DNA of 64,000 bases, from assembly GCA_948474755.1 (NCBI GenBank), contig CAOLHI010001444.1, forward strand, positions 310,001 through 374,000, read 5' to 3'. The first letter of the stretch is position 1. Every line of letters starts with the position of its first letter. Source of the DNA: Ctenosaura bakeri (taxonomy: Eukaryota > Chordata > Lepidosauria > Squamata > Iguanidae). Under the pieces are notes generated by a model. It had not been told where the DNA came from. It saw nothing but the letters and a program-made list of their open reading frames with translations, and did no database searches. A program made the position numbers and the translations under genes. This document shows positions 32,311-42,770 of the stretch, one piece after another.

Positions 32311-33654
32311 GCCATGAAAGTGATCTGTTATATGTTAGTAACACAACATTAATGAATAACATTACTTTTTTCCCAGTGATCAGTGAGAGCAAATGCTGGA
32401 GCTGAAACAGGCCTACAAGTTATAGCCATCTGACTAGGGAATTCTATACTTCTCGTCTTCTTTTACCTGCTATCAGAAACTAGATTGTGGCTTCTAGTTC
32501 CTGAGAGCCTCGTAACATTTCCTGGTTTGTTTGTTTCTTTTGTCAGCATGTTTGCTTGATATGGAAGCATGCAAGGCAGAACCTTGTTCATAAATGCTGA
32601 TATTCTAGCTGAAAGATTTGACAAAGTAATATAGGAGCGGCAGCTCTGGGTATATACAGGGTTACTTTCTCCAACATATCTGAAGGAGGGTTTAGAATAA
32701 TTGAGCTGGAAGGAATCCTGTCCCGACCAACCCACTTCCTAGGCTAAAATCGTATGCTTTCTTTCATATAATCATGCTTTCCAGTAAGACATTTGGAGGG
32801 TCTGTTAACTGACATGTGGCTTGTGTTATATTGGGGCAGGGCCTTACAAGCAATGGCACTTGGACCATTGAACAGATAATAACAGCAGCATCTTTTCTGA
32901 CAAGCATTCTTTTCTGATTGGGTTCTAAGTGTAGGCTTCTCGGCTCCTTCTGGGCCTTTATTTAATTGTTCCTGTTTTTGATATTATTGCTGTTGACTAC
33001 GTTGCCTGATTTATTTTTGTTTCATTTGATGATACTGTATTTTTAGCCTTTTGCGACATAGCGGTAGAGAGCTTTCATCTCAAAGGAAGCGTGTAAATAG
33101 TTAACACAAAGCAGCACAATGCAGTAACACACTTAAAGTCAATAAATTATGTCCATGGGTTTGTTTCCAAGTTCAGTTCAAGGTCATTGGCTTTCAAGTC
33201 CCAAACAGGTTGGGATCCTCTGTCACTGGCACCTGCCTGTCCCCTAAGACAGGGGCTGGAATCCTCCTGGTGAATCACAAACTCTTTATTGACCTCACAT
33301 TATGCTTCGTAATACATCTTCTTGGCTGTAGCTTCCTGAAGCTGTTCATTTCCTGGTTGGTACTGAGTATGGGAGAATCAAACAAGTTCCCAACTATTTT
33401 CCTGTAACTGGTGCCAGGGTCTGAAGGCACCTCCAGGGACCCTTTGGAGGCCCCTGCAGATGTTTTCATTGTTTTGCATCCATCTGACAGAAAATAGCCA
33501 GATTCTTGTCTGCTGCTTCCCCCTGTCCTGTTCTCCACCAGCTTTGGAATGGCCAGCTTGGGGGTGGTCTCCAGTATTGGACAAGAGGGTTGGACAAGAG
33601 GCTAGTCTTTTAGTTATGTTAACCAGAATCAGAGGCAGGGGTGTGGAACAGCAG
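32311..33654. other. Unique spacer of about 1.3 kb
   Basis: No recognised feature. Confidence 0.5.
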
Positions 33655-33950
33655 CCCTGGGGCCAAATCCAGCCTTCCTGAGGAACTCCAGCTAGCCCTC
33701 GTACCTTGCTCGGATTGCCACACTCCCTTTCTCATGATACTATTTGGTGTTTCCATTCTGTGGGTTTCCTCCCATTCCTAAAGATTGAAATACCTCACCA
33801 AAGGCTTAGTTACTGGCATTAAGGCTTTAAACTAGAATACATTGCTATTTTTAGCCTGTGGTCCTGCCCACTGGTGGACTGCAGACCCTGAGAATGTCTC
33901 AGAAATTGAATTTGGCTATCAGACTAGAAGAGGTCCCCCACCTCTCTTAG
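33655..33950 (+). repeat. Unclassified dispersed repeat F, copy F2
   Basis: GGGGCCAAATCCAGCCTTCC, GGGTTTCCTCCCATTCCTAA, AATACCTCACCAAAGGCTTA, CTATTTTTAGCCTGTGGTCC TGCCCA: same block order as F1. Confidence 0.55.
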
Positions 33951-34077
33951 CATTTAACAGCTGACGCCACCCACTTGGGCATATCTTCTATGAAACAGCC
34001 GGCAGCAGTGCACAAGACAGCCTTCTTGGTGGCAGTACCCTATAGGTAGAACTCCATGACCCAGTAATTTAGATCAG

Positions 34078-34165
34078 CCTTTCCCCAGCCTAGCACCCTC
34101 CAGAATTGGACTTCAACTCCCATCATCCCCAGCCAGCATGGTAAAACATCTGGAAAACACCTGCT
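34078..34165. mobile_element. Family G inverted-repeat element, copy G3
   Basis: CCTTTCCCCAGCCTAGCACC, CTTCAACTCCCATCATCCCC, AACATCTGGAAAACACCTG. The right arm is partly deleted. Confidence 0.6.
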
Positions 34166-34960
34166 TGTAGATGGTTGGCTCAAATTAACTTCCTCTTTTG
34201 TTCAGGGTCTGAAGGCTTTTCTTTTCTTTTTCCCCCTGCAAGTTTTTTAACTTGTTGCTTTTAAAATTTATTATCTGTGAGTTAGGTTCTCTGGTTTCTT
34301 TTCATCCTGTTTTTGGTCTGGTGTTGTGCAGTTCTTTATTCTTTCATTTTAGTAACTGGATTGCTACTTTTACTCTCCCTGTTTTTGTTTGTTTATTCCC
34401 GATATTTCTTTGACCTTTTTTGAGCACCTCTAGTAATGCCCATGGGGAGAAGACAGAAATTTTAGTATAAAAATACATATAAATAAGTATGGGGAGGTGG
34501 TGAGAAGGCCTTTGAGGTCAGAGAATGTGGCTCCCAGGTATCCTCTCTTCTTTAGAAATGTTTATTTTTGTTTGTTTGCCTTTTTTGGTGGGCTACATTC
34601 ATGCCAACACACAACACAAGGCTGGATGGTAAACAGAAAGACCAGCAATTCCCATGCTCTTTGGGGCAAGCTGTACCACCCGCGTCCCAGACGGAGACCT
34701 CACATGAACTAAGCTGGCTTCCCGTTTGGTGGTGCGTGTGCTCCCGCCCAGAAAGTGAGCTTGGCAGCACTTCTGAGCCTGACCCGGAGCGGATCAGCCT
34801 GTGTCAACTAACTGGAAGAGAGAGAGGAAGAGGGGAGGGGAGGAGAGAGAAGCAAGGGACAGTTGTTGGCACGAGAGACGCAAACATTCCTGCTCATCAA
34901 AGAAGCTTCAGACTCGGTCCACTCTTGTGGCAGAATCAGAGCTCGGAATAGTTACTTTTT
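34166..34960. other. Unique spacer
   Basis: About 800 bp, purine-rich at 34815-34860. No gene. Confidence 0.45.
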
Positions 34961-35101
34961 TGGGCTACAACCACCACCAGCTCATTGGCTGCGTGGGGGA
35001 AAGCATCTCTTCTGCCAGTTGGAGGTATGCGGGTACCTCCTTCCCCACAGCATGGGCAATGCTCTTGCTAGCTGAGGGTTCTGAGAGTTGTAATGCAAGA
35101 A
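34961..35101. mobile_element. Family G-like element, copy G4 (diverged)
   Basis: TTTTTTGGGCTACAACCACC on the left mirrors GAGAGTTGTAATGCAAGAAA on the right, with GCTAGCTGAGGGTTC inside. Confidence 0.4.
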
Positions 35102-35149
35102 AGAGGAATTTTTTCAAGGTAGCAGTCTTAATGTGGAAAGCAATCACAG

Positions 35150-35341
35150 AGCAGCGACTCCTGGGGACCAAGGTTTGAATCTCCACTCAGTCATGAAAAA
35201 ACACTGAGTGACCTTATACAAGCCACACTCTCTCAGCCTAGGAGGAAGACAATGGCCAACCTCCTTGGGATAAATCCAGCCCAGAAAACCCTCTGGCAGG
35301 GTTACCATAAGTCAGAGCGGACTTGAAGACACGTAACAAAC
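35150..35341 (+). mobile_element. Sauria-type SINE S13 (5' head truncated)
   Basis: CAAGGTTTGAATCTCCACTC, GTCATGAAAAAACACTGAGT, CACACTCTCTCAGCC, GTTACCATAAGTCAGAGCGG ACTTGAAGACACGTAACAAA. Confidence 0.85.
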
Positions 35342-36664
35342 TCTTAACGTAATGAAGTGAGCCATACCTCTCTAAGATAGCAGGTTGAAGCTTTGCTTCT
35401 GAATTCTTCTGCATGTTTTTTTTAATGCAACAACTAATTACAACCTTCCTTGAAAGTTAAGAACATCAAGAAAAGAAGGTCTCTTGGAGTACCTTAGAGA
35501 TTTACCAACTAATTATGGAATAAGTTTTCATGGAGTGCAACTCAGTTCAATAGAGAACAGTTCTTCTAGCACTTTCCCTTCTAGTTTTGTACCTGCAGGA
35601 AGTTTTTTTGTGGAGAAACATTTAAAAGGTAATATCCCCACACAGAGGCCCCTACAGTCTAAAGTGGTATAGTCCTACAATATAATGCTGCAGGCATAGA
35701 TCAGACCTTTAGATCTTCTAGCAGAGGGGGAAGAAAGAGCATCATCTGCCAAGACTGAGCCCTGAGGCCAAGTCCTGACAAACAGCAGTTTAACATGTGA
35801 GGCTTTTCTCTAAGAGGTGAGGAAAGGCTTCCTGGTCACCCAATTTAATTTCTTCTCAGAAGGCTGCTGTGAGAAGAGCAAGAGAAGGGTCAGGGAAGCG
35901 GGGGGGGGGAAACCTGAGAAATCTTTCATCATTACTAGATGTTTTTAAAAAGGGAGAGCCATGCTTTGGCTACAGTTGGTGTATTGAGAGAGATAGTTCT
36001 CAAGGTGTTTGTATACATTTATTTGGCAGTCACGTTTCTCCCTGGGTATTTATTCTCTTTTTAGTGTCTCCCCTTGCTTTTTGATCAGTGGAATCATGGA
36101 GTGAAGTTTGTGGATTTTATTAACCTCTCTCTCCATTTCCACTTATAATCTGAGCACTGAATGAAGCCCTGCTCCTGGGGAGACATTCAGAGGGGGGAAA
36201 AAGAGATTTTGACTGAAGAGGCACTCTGCAAAATTGGATGCACGCAACAGGGGCTTTCTTCCTTTCTTAATCTGCTGCTGTTAAACAAAGCAATGCTGCA
36301 AGTCTAGTTTGGTTGGTGCAACTACATTTGGAAATGATGGCCAAGATCCTGTATCACTTCAGTGCAGAGTAAATATTTGCCAGCAGAGATACGTTTCACA
36401 ACCCCTATACTGAGTACCAGTCTAGTGCAGTGTTTGTGGATCAACGGTCAAGGAACATGGATGACAACCCACTGTGCAATTGCAATGCACAATGCCCAGA
36501 AACAATGCCATAGACAATGCCTGCTCACACACTACTACTTTCACGTACAACTGAAAGACAACTCCATGTACAACTCACGTACAATAACTCCACATTTGCA
36601 ATACACCTTATACCACTGTTAACTGGATGTCCATTGCCCATCATCCAAAAAAAAATAAATCACT
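35342..36664. other. Unique spacer of about 1.3 kb
   Basis: Near 36540-36590 the phrase ACGTACAACT/ACGTACAATAACTCCA is imperfectly repeated. No gene. Confidence 0.5.
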
Positions 36665-36724
36665 CTCTGTGCTCATGCCTGTGTAAATCACTAACTCTGT
36701 GCTCATGCCTGTGTAAATCACTAA
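36665..36724. repeat. Tandem duplication, 30-bp unit x2
   Basis: CTCTGTGCTCATGCCTGTGT plus AAATCACTAA occurs twice without mismatch (36665-36694, 36695-36724). Confidence 0.93.
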
Positions 36725-36989
36725 CAGGATGCCAGTCACTGGGTACAAGTCTGGTCACAGCATTGCATGCATAAACAAACAACTCAAATCCAACCCCCTG
36801 TGATGGGGTGGAAGGACTGCTTTGGATCACCCTCAAGGGCTGCTGGGAGCTGCCAAGGTTTTCTGCACCTTCCACCACAAACCAGCAGTGATCCACCGTG
36901 GCTCTCCATGGTGTGAAAGGCACCACAGAAGCTTGCCAGCCTGGAGGCCCAGAGTGCCATCTTCCCTTCAGTCCTGTGTGTGTTTGTTC

Positions 36990-37066
36990 ATGTCTTCAAG
37001 TTGCCTGTTTATGTCAGCCCCATGAATTTCTTAGCATTTTCCTAGGCAAGGAGTTCTCAAGAGGTG
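36990..37066 (-). mobile_element. 5S-rRNA-type SINE tail fragment D1
   Basis: CATGTCTTCAAGTTGCCTGT, CAGCCCCATGAATTTCTTAG, CCTAGGCAAGGAGTTCTCAA. This matches the non-5S body of D2 and D3; the 5S-like head is absent. Confidence 0.6.
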
Positions 37067-37330
37067 GTTAAAGGAAGATCAAAACATACTGGAGTTTTTG
37101 TAGTACCGCTGTTGATTGTTGATGGCAGGGATAGCAGTGGTTGCGATCAGTGGCTATAAGTGGAAGCCATAGAATAGCTGGGGAGGTACATGTTGGATGT
37201 AGATTGCAGTTTACCTTCTCCTACTTTAACCCCAGTGGAAAAAAGGGCCTTTGCCTACAAGTTTCAGGCTGTCTCAGAGAGCCTCTATCAACAGACTGTT
37301 CCAAAAAGCCAGGGGCTTATTGGGAGGATA

Positions 37331-37379
37331 TTATATACATATACATACATATACATACATACATATATATATATATATG
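37331..37379. repeat. (CATA)n/(TA)n compound repeat
   Basis: ATACATAC units followed by TA repeats. Confidence 0.95.
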
Positions 37380-37559
37380 CTTACAGTGATGAATTGGGAC
37401 ACAGGAGATAAAGTTTGTTTGTTTTGTCTCCCTAATGAGTCACCCATTGAGTTGAATGGTGGAAGATTTGGGGCTGACAAAAAAAAACTATGGAACTTAT
37501 TGCCACAAGATGACCATAAAGAAGGAAATTATACATGAATGGAGGGCCAAGCTGTCAAT

Positions 37560-37736
37560 GGCCATTTCTGCCCTACACTGTTCTAGTGCTCCTATTCCAC
37601 TTTCAACATCCTATGGAATCCTGGGGTGTGCAGTTTAGGGAGGGCTCTTTGGCCTCTGGAAACTACAAACCCCAGAATTCCACTGGATGTTGAAAGTGAA
37701 GTAATAGCACTATAAGAGTGTTGTGTGGAAACGGCC
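37560..37736 (-). mobile_element. Family A copy A17 with exact target duplication
   Basis: 177 bp, flanked by AAT at 37557-37559 and 37737-37739. The centre keeps only CTCTTTGGCCTCTGGAAAC of the asymmetric segment. Confidence 0.9.
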
Positions 37737-37916
37737 AATGGCTACTAGTCATGTTAGTGGTACATGGCCTCCGTGGTCAGAAACAGCACACTTCTGAACA
37801 CACTCCTGGGGAAGACAAAAAAGGAAGGTGCTATCCCACCGCTAGGCATCCTACAGGGAGCTGACCGACCACTGTTGGACTAGAATATCAGTGGGTCTGA
37901 TCCAACACAGCTTTGG

Positions 37917-37985
37917 GGCCTTTACATACTCCACAGTTATAGTGTCATGATTCCATTTTAATTGCCATGGCTGAATCCTATGAAG
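37917..37985. mobile_element. Family C inverted-repeat fragment
   Basis: CCTTTACATACTCCACAGTT, CATTTTAATTGCCATGGCTG, AATCCTATGAAGTCA resembles the arm of the widespread squamate element with ACTTTAACTGCCATGGCT. A longer member is at 43692. Confidence 0.4.
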
Positions 37986-38280
37986 TCACAGAATCATAAA
38001 ATCATAGACCATTTCCACACTGCACTATTATTGTGCTATTATTCCACTTTCAACATCCTATGGAATTCTGGGGTTCGTAGTCTACTGAAGCCAAAGAGCT
38101 CTCTGGCTGAAAATTCTAAAGCCCCCTCCCTAAACTGCAAACCCCAGGATTCCATAGGATATTGAAAGTGGAATTATAGCGCTATAAAAGGCTAGTGCGG
38201 AAATGGTTCTAGAGTTGAAAGAGACCCTAAGGGCCATCCGGTCCAACCCCCTGCCAAGCAGGAACCCACAGCAAAGCCCT
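37986..38280 (-). mobile_element. CR1 3' tail K8, split by A18
   Basis: CAGAATCATAAAATCATAGA is the CR1 terminal satellite. After the insertion TCTAGAGTTGAAAGAGACCC and GGCCATCCGGTCCAACCCCC TGCCAAGCAGGAAC follow in CR1 order. Confidence 0.82.
38009..38206 (+). mobile_element. Family A copy A18 inside CR1 tail
   Basis: About 198 bp, tips CCATTTCCACACTGCACTAT and GTGCGGAAATGG, forward centre. Flanking TAGA on both sides suggests the duplicated target lay in the CR1 terminal satellite. Confidence 0.87.
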
Positions 38281-38287
38281 CCCTGGG

Positions 38288-38380
38288 TGTTTGTGGTTTG
38301 GGGAGGCACTAGAGCTCTCTGGCTGAGAATTCCAAGGACCACTCCCTCAAGTGCCAATCCCACGATTCCAGCGGTCCAAA
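38288..38380. mobile_element. Inverted-repeat element centre fragment (A or C type)
   Basis: TTTGTGGTTTGGGGAGGCAC, GAGCTCTCTGGCTGAGAATT CC, CACTCCCTCAAGTG. Only the central part survives, next to the CpG island. Confidence 0.5.
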
Positions 38381-38708
38381 CCAGGGCGGTTAGGGACTCC
38401 TAAAGCTTTAATGCCGGGGTGTGCAAGGGACCCAGATGCTGCTGGCCAGCGATGCTCTTCCGCCCTTGCCAACGCAGCCAGCGGGTGACTAAGGCTTGGA
38501 GCAACAACATCTGGGAGGCTGCGCCATTCCCACCCCGGAAAGGCTGCGCAAACTTCAGAGGCGGTTTCAAGCATTCTTTTCCGCCCTTCCCTGAACCAGC
38601 GCCTGCGGGAAAACAAGAGGGCCGGGCGGGGCCGGCGGCGGCGTGGCCAGGAAGGGCCGCACTCTGCCCTTGTGGGCCGGCCAGGCAGCCTCTCGGGTCG
38701 CTGGCCCG

Positions 38709-38734
38709 TCGGGACGGGACGGGACGGGACGGGG
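38709..38734. repeat. (GGGAC)n short tandem repeat
   Basis: Four to five GGGAC units inside the CpG island, next to a GC box. Confidence 0.9.
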
Positions 38735-38863
38735 CGGAGAGAGGGCGCGGGGCTCTCGTGCGCCACGCGCGCTCCTCTCCATCCCGGCCGCTCGCTTCAC
38801 CTCGCGCGCCCTCTTTAGGAGCCGGCAGGCCTTCGGGGAGGGGACCGGGCAGGAGGCAAACAA

Positions 38864-38893
38864 AGGCAGGCAGGCAGGCAAGCAAGCAAGCAA
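38864..38893. repeat. (GGCA)n/(AGCA)n short tandem repeat
   Basis: GGCAGGCAGGCAGGCA followed by AGCAAGCAAGCAA. Confidence 0.9.
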
Positions 38894-39185
38894 TCGGGCA
38901 GCGGCAGCTCCGCAAGCCTCCCTCGCTCTTTCCCTCGGCTCCTTGGCTTCCTACGCGGGGCTGCTTCACCAGCTCGACTTTTCCTCCTCCTCCTCCTCGT
39001 TCCTGCCGCCCTCCTCGGGGACGCGCGTGGGCCGCCTCGTCTCGCCCCCGCTGCTCCTGGCGCGCCTGCCACGCGATGCGGCTGGTGGCGAGGCGGCGGG
39101 GAGTGTGGCTGTCCCCGGAGGGCTTCCGTGGGTAGAGCATGCTCAAGGAACCTGTTTGCATGGCATCCGTTGTAGTTCATAACTA

Positions 39186-39320
39186 GCGCCGCACTGGAGT
39201 GTTACAGCGCTATTATTCCGCTTTCAACCTCCTATGGCATCCTGGGGTTTGCAGTTGAGGGGCCTTTGAGGCCCCTCCCTAAACTGCAAACCCCAGGATG
39301 CCATAGGAGATTGAAAGCAG
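39186..39320. mobile_element. Family A palindromic fragment A19
   Basis: Left tip partly lost (CGCCGCACTGGAGTGTTACA). Arms GGCATCCTGGGGTTTGCAGT and CTGCAAACCCCAGGATGCCA; the right outer arm is missing after TTGAAAGCAG. About 40 bp from the CpG island edge. Confidence 0.82.
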
Positions 39321-39387
39321 TGAATCGGTTCTTGGCTTTAGATGGCATTAAAGGAGGTCTCCAAGGTGGTGAAACTATTAGCTCAGC

Positions 39388-39420
39388 ATTATGAATAGTT
39401 TCTTTAAAGTCTAAACTCAG
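39388..39420. repeat. Duplicated flank, copy 1
   Basis: GCATTATGAATAGTTTCTTT AAAGTCTAAACTCAG precedes A20, and the same sequence precedes A22 at about 40968. This shows a local copy event that carried non-element DNA. Confidence 0.85.
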
Positions 39421-39609
39421 ACCATTTCTGCGCTACACTGTTAGGGTGCTATTATTCCATCCTGCGGAGTTCTGGGGTTTGTAGTTTCCTGAGGCCCAAG
39501 AGCTTTCTGGCTGAGAATTCCAAAGGCCCCTCGCTCCACTGCAAACCCCAGGACTCCACAGGATGATGAAAGAGGAATAATAGCACTATACCAGTGTAGT
39601 GGGGAAATG
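39421..39609 (+). mobile_element. Family A copy A20
   Basis: Left arm ACCATTTCTGCGCTACACTG with an internal deletion (ATTATTCCATCCTGCGGAGT), shared with A22. Right arm ends GTGTAGTGGGGAAATG. Confidence 0.85.
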
Positions 39610-40417
39610 TGCAAAATAAATATGTGCGATGCGTCTGGCTGTATACAGACAACACTGATCCCCCTTCCTCCCAAACTGCCTTTGTTTTTCATAGCAACTC
39701 CCATCCAGTCCAACAAAATGAACCACAAAAGAAAGCCAATTCTAGGCAAAAGAGGGGTGTCTTCCATCATGCAGAGTGGTAATACCAGAAATGTTATTTT
39801 TAAAGCGTCAGACAGTGCTTCAGACAAGTCTCTTCTGGAGTCCAGGAGGATGCAATTACTCACTTGAGGGTATATATTTATTAGAGTGACTAACAAATCA
39901 GACGACCGTAGCAAGATTCTATTTTCAGTTGCTCTGAAGAACCACTGAAGAAGGCAAAAGCAGGGTTGCCTTTCCATAATGTCCAAGTATTTCTGTTCGT
40001 CTCTCATACGTAGTTCGTATGTGTGTATATCTACATACGCACATGCTAAGCAATCTAGTGTTGCCATGGCTGAGATCAAGATTTTTGTTCAAGATTTAAA
40101 TGAAACAAAAGTTTTATATTCTGAAATATCATCCAGTCTAATGGCACTTTGAATCCGTGAGATTTGTTTCAACCTCCAGGTTCCATGCAAAATGGACCCA
40201 AAACAGCAATATTCCCCCCAAAACTGGTTTGCCAGGTTCCTCCCAAACTTTCAGAGATATGTTCAGGTTGTCAGCCTATCAAGTTGGTCAAAATCAGTTC
40301 ATAAATGTCCATTCCATTCCAGAATAAAAAAAACTTTGCAGAAATCCAAGGTATTTTTTCAGGAAGCACCCAAAGTAGTTGGTGACTGTACTCATGATCT
40401 ATATAATATAAGAGAGA
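39610..40417. other. Unique spacer
   Basis: About 800 bp. No gene or repeat recognised. Confidence 0.5.
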
Positions 40418-40597
40418 GGCCACTTCCACACTAGCCTGTTATAGTGCTCTTATTCCACTTCCAATCTCCTATGGAATCCTGGGGTTTGCAGTTTAGGGAC
40501 AGGCCAGCCAGCCCCTCCCGAAACTGCAAACCCCAGGATTCAATAGGATGTTGAAAGTGGAATCATCGCGCTATAACTGTCTAGTGCAGAAATGGCT
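40418..40597. mobile_element. Family A palindrome A21
   Basis: 180 bp with arms GGCCACTTCCACACTAGCCT and GTCTAGTGCAGAAATGGCT around CAGGCCAGCCAGCCCCTCCC. No clear target duplication. Confidence 0.87.
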
Positions 40598-40967
40598 TAC
40601 GTGTTTTTGGACAGCATCTACCATATCCCTTCCCACTGGCTACTGTGATATCAGGGCTGATGCAGTTACAGTAAAACAAAACCTCTAAGGGACACAGCTG
40701 CCAACCTTTGAAGAAATTGAACGGAGACATGCTAGGTGAGAGCAAGGGCCCATCTACCAACATTCTGTTGATACACCGGCCAACAACTTGACTGTGAAAT
40801 AACACAAGCAGGACATCAGCTAAACAGTATTTTCCACCCTGTGTTCCTCGGCAACTTGTTCTCAGCAAGGTATACTGCCTCTGTTTTTGCAGCTGATAAA
40901 CAGTCATGACGAGAAATAGCCTGCAATAGCCTTATTGTCCATGAATTTGTCTAATCGCCCTTGAAAG
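40598..40967. other. Unique spacer
   Basis: About 370 bp, nothing recognised. Confidence 0.5.
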
Positions 40968-41001
40968 CATTATGAATAGTTTCTTTAAAGTCTAAACTCA
41001 G
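40968..41001. repeat. Duplicated flank, copy 2
   Basis: Matches 39388-39420 base for base and is followed by A22. Confidence 0.85.
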
Positions 41002-41180
41002 ACCATTTCTGCACTACACTGTTAGAGTGCTGTTATTCCATCCTGCGGAGTTCTGGGGTTTGTAGTTTCCTGAGGCCCAAGAGCTCTCCTGCTGAGAATT
41101 CCAAAGGCCCCTAGCTCCACTGCAAACCCCAGGATTCCATAGGATGTTGAAAGTGGAATCATAGCGCTATAACAATGGCC
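41002..41180 (+). mobile_element. Family A copy A22
   Basis: Shares with A20 the deletion ATTCCATCCTGCGGAGTTCT and the flank. Its right arm differs (GGATTCCATAGGATGTTGAA AGTGGAATCATAGCG), and the end skips from CTATAAC to AATGGCC. Confidence 0.85.
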
Positions 41181-41182
41181 TT

Positions 41183-41369
41183 AAGAGTGGTTAGAGCCAA
41201 TGCGTTGTATTGGTTTTATAACTGAACAGCTTCGAATCCCTGCTCAGTGTGACCTTGGGCGCATCACACTCTCCCAGTCATAGAGGAAGACGATGGCAAA
41301 CCTTCTTTGAGGAAATCTTGCCAAGAAAACCCCATAAGTCAGAGTCAACTTGACAGCAACAACAGCAAG
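41183..41369 (+). mobile_element. Sauria-type SINE S14
   Basis: AGTGGTTAGAGCCAATGCGT, CGAATCCCTGCTCAGTGTGA (internal deletion), GGCAAACCTTCTTTGAGGAA ATC, CATAAGTCAGAGTCAACTTG. Confidence 0.85.
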
Positions 41370-41541
41370 CCTTAAGAGAGGTATGTCAACCTTTCAGATT
41401 TTTTGTGTGCAAAATGACCCCAAGTTCAAATCCTTGGCACCCCCAGCTAGAAGGACTGCAGGCGATAGCAAAAGGAGAACAGATCCTTTCAGGAGACCCA
41501 GCAGCTGCCTTCTGCTGAGCCCTGTAGTGCAGTAGACTCCC

Positions 41542-41596
41542 CCAATATGCTGCCCTCTAGAATTACAACTCCCACAATCCCTAGCCAAATGGAGAC
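41542..41596. mobile_element. Family G fragment G5
   Basis: CAATATGCTGCCCTCTAGAA TTACAACTCCCACAATCCCT AGCC, left arm only. Confidence 0.5.
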
Positions 41597-41632
41597 TAAA
41601 ACAATTCCCTGTCTACTTGCATGGGTAGGCTA

Positions 41633-41716
41633 AATGTGGTCCTCCAGATGTCATTTCTAGCCATTCTCACCATTGTCTATGCTGGCTAGGGCTGATGAGA
41701 GTTACAGCCCAACAAC
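41633..41716. mobile_element. Family G copy G6
   Basis: GTGGTCCTCCAGATGTCATT, CTATGCTGGCTAGGGCTGAT GAGAGTTACAGCCCAACAAC. Confidence 0.6.
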
Positions 41717-42059
41717 AGTCCCTGAGATAGATCAGTGGTATGCAATAGCAGCTTCGTGTTTTCATATTGCCTCCACTTCGTGCACATCGTTCCCTCTTCC
41801 TTTTACTCAGGTGGTATTCATGGTCCTTTTGACAGCTACGGCCTTCCCCTTCCAGCAAGGAGGTCCTCATGTCCCCTTATTTTTAAGTGCAACAAAGACA
41901 AAGTACCCCTATTCTCTTCTGCACCTCCTCTGCAGCTCGGCTACCCAAACCAATCCATCATCCAGTCTACAGGGACAGCATGTGATTAGCAATATTAGGA
42001 AACTAAACCCCTCTTTCCCACTACTTAATAACCCGTTGGCTGGGATAGCCTGGTAAACA
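41717..42059. other. Unique spacer
   Basis: About 340 bp. No gene or repeat recognised. Confidence 0.45.
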
Positions 42060-42770
42060 GAAATCTAAATTCTGGAATCTCTCCAGTTTTGACTCACTGG
42101 AGGTCAAACCTCTCATCACAAGGAAAACAGGCCACAGGAAGCTGGCTGGGGAGGAGGGAGGGGGGTAGCTGTCAGGAGGCCGCCAAAGCTTTACGTTCCC
42201 AGAACTCAGCAGGCCTGTAGCTTTCTGCTCTATTAATCCTTTCCAAGTTCCGTCCTCGCTCTAAAGCATGTGGTCTTATGAAATCTGCACAGACCTTTTG
42301 CCAAGAGGAGACCCAGGGTCTGCTCTGTCCATCAAGAGTCCAAAACCTGCCATTCTGGAAAGTTACCCATTGTTGTCTTTAAAAAAAAATCCTGAGGTTA
42401 TTTCAAACAGCCCACTAAACAAACAAACAATCCATCCATCAGGATGTCATACATGTGATAAAATAATCAAACAAATAATATATAAAAAGCTTTTGTTCCA
42501 ATTGGCTCAAGAAACAAGATTCTGCGAGACTTGGTGCTCTAGCTGTGATCAGTCAGTAATGATTTAAAAGCTTTTGAAAGCACTTTGTACGTGCTCAGAG
42601 GTCTTGAGATGAAATTAGACCTAGGAACATTTGATGATAAATTCCACAGAATTAGCCTAATTATATTAAATACCTGTGGACTCATATTTTAAAGGTGTGA
42701 CTGGGAGGAAAAGCTTGTACCTCAAAGGATTAACCAAAGCCCACTTTCAGTCCCAAAACATCACCCAGTT
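42060..42770. promoter_or_regulatory. Candidate conserved regulatory block 4
   Basis: Repeat-free AT-rich sequence with AAAATAATCAAACAAATAAT (42460s), TCAGTCAGTAATGATTTAAA (42550s), AATTAGCCTAATTATATTAA (42650s) and CTCAAAGGATTAACC (42721). Homeodomain-like and TCF-like cores are grouped. Enhancer identity is inference. Confidence 0.3.

Larger units (their letters stand above)
38420..39145. promoter_or_regulatory. CpG island, putative promoter / first exon region
   Basis: About 725 bp of strongly GC-rich, CpG-dense DNA in an otherwise AT-leaning window. GC-box (SP1-type) matches include GGGCGGGGC at 38624-38632 and GGGGCGG at 38731-38737. It contains (GGGAC)n and (GGCA/AGCA)n short repeats and a CTCCTCCTCC run near 38984. 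An ATG at 39076 opens only 19 codons. Long frames on both strands here come from base composition and carry no domain, so neither the gene nor its direction can be named. It may be the start of a gene outside the window, a lncRNA promoter, or an orphan island. Confidence 0.6.

Noticed and set aside
38400..39161. Open frames of 180-253 codons on both strands in the CpG island
   Set aside because: Overlapping frames in both directions are expected in very GC-rich DNA. The translations are low-complexity Ala/Pro/Arg/Gly with no domain.
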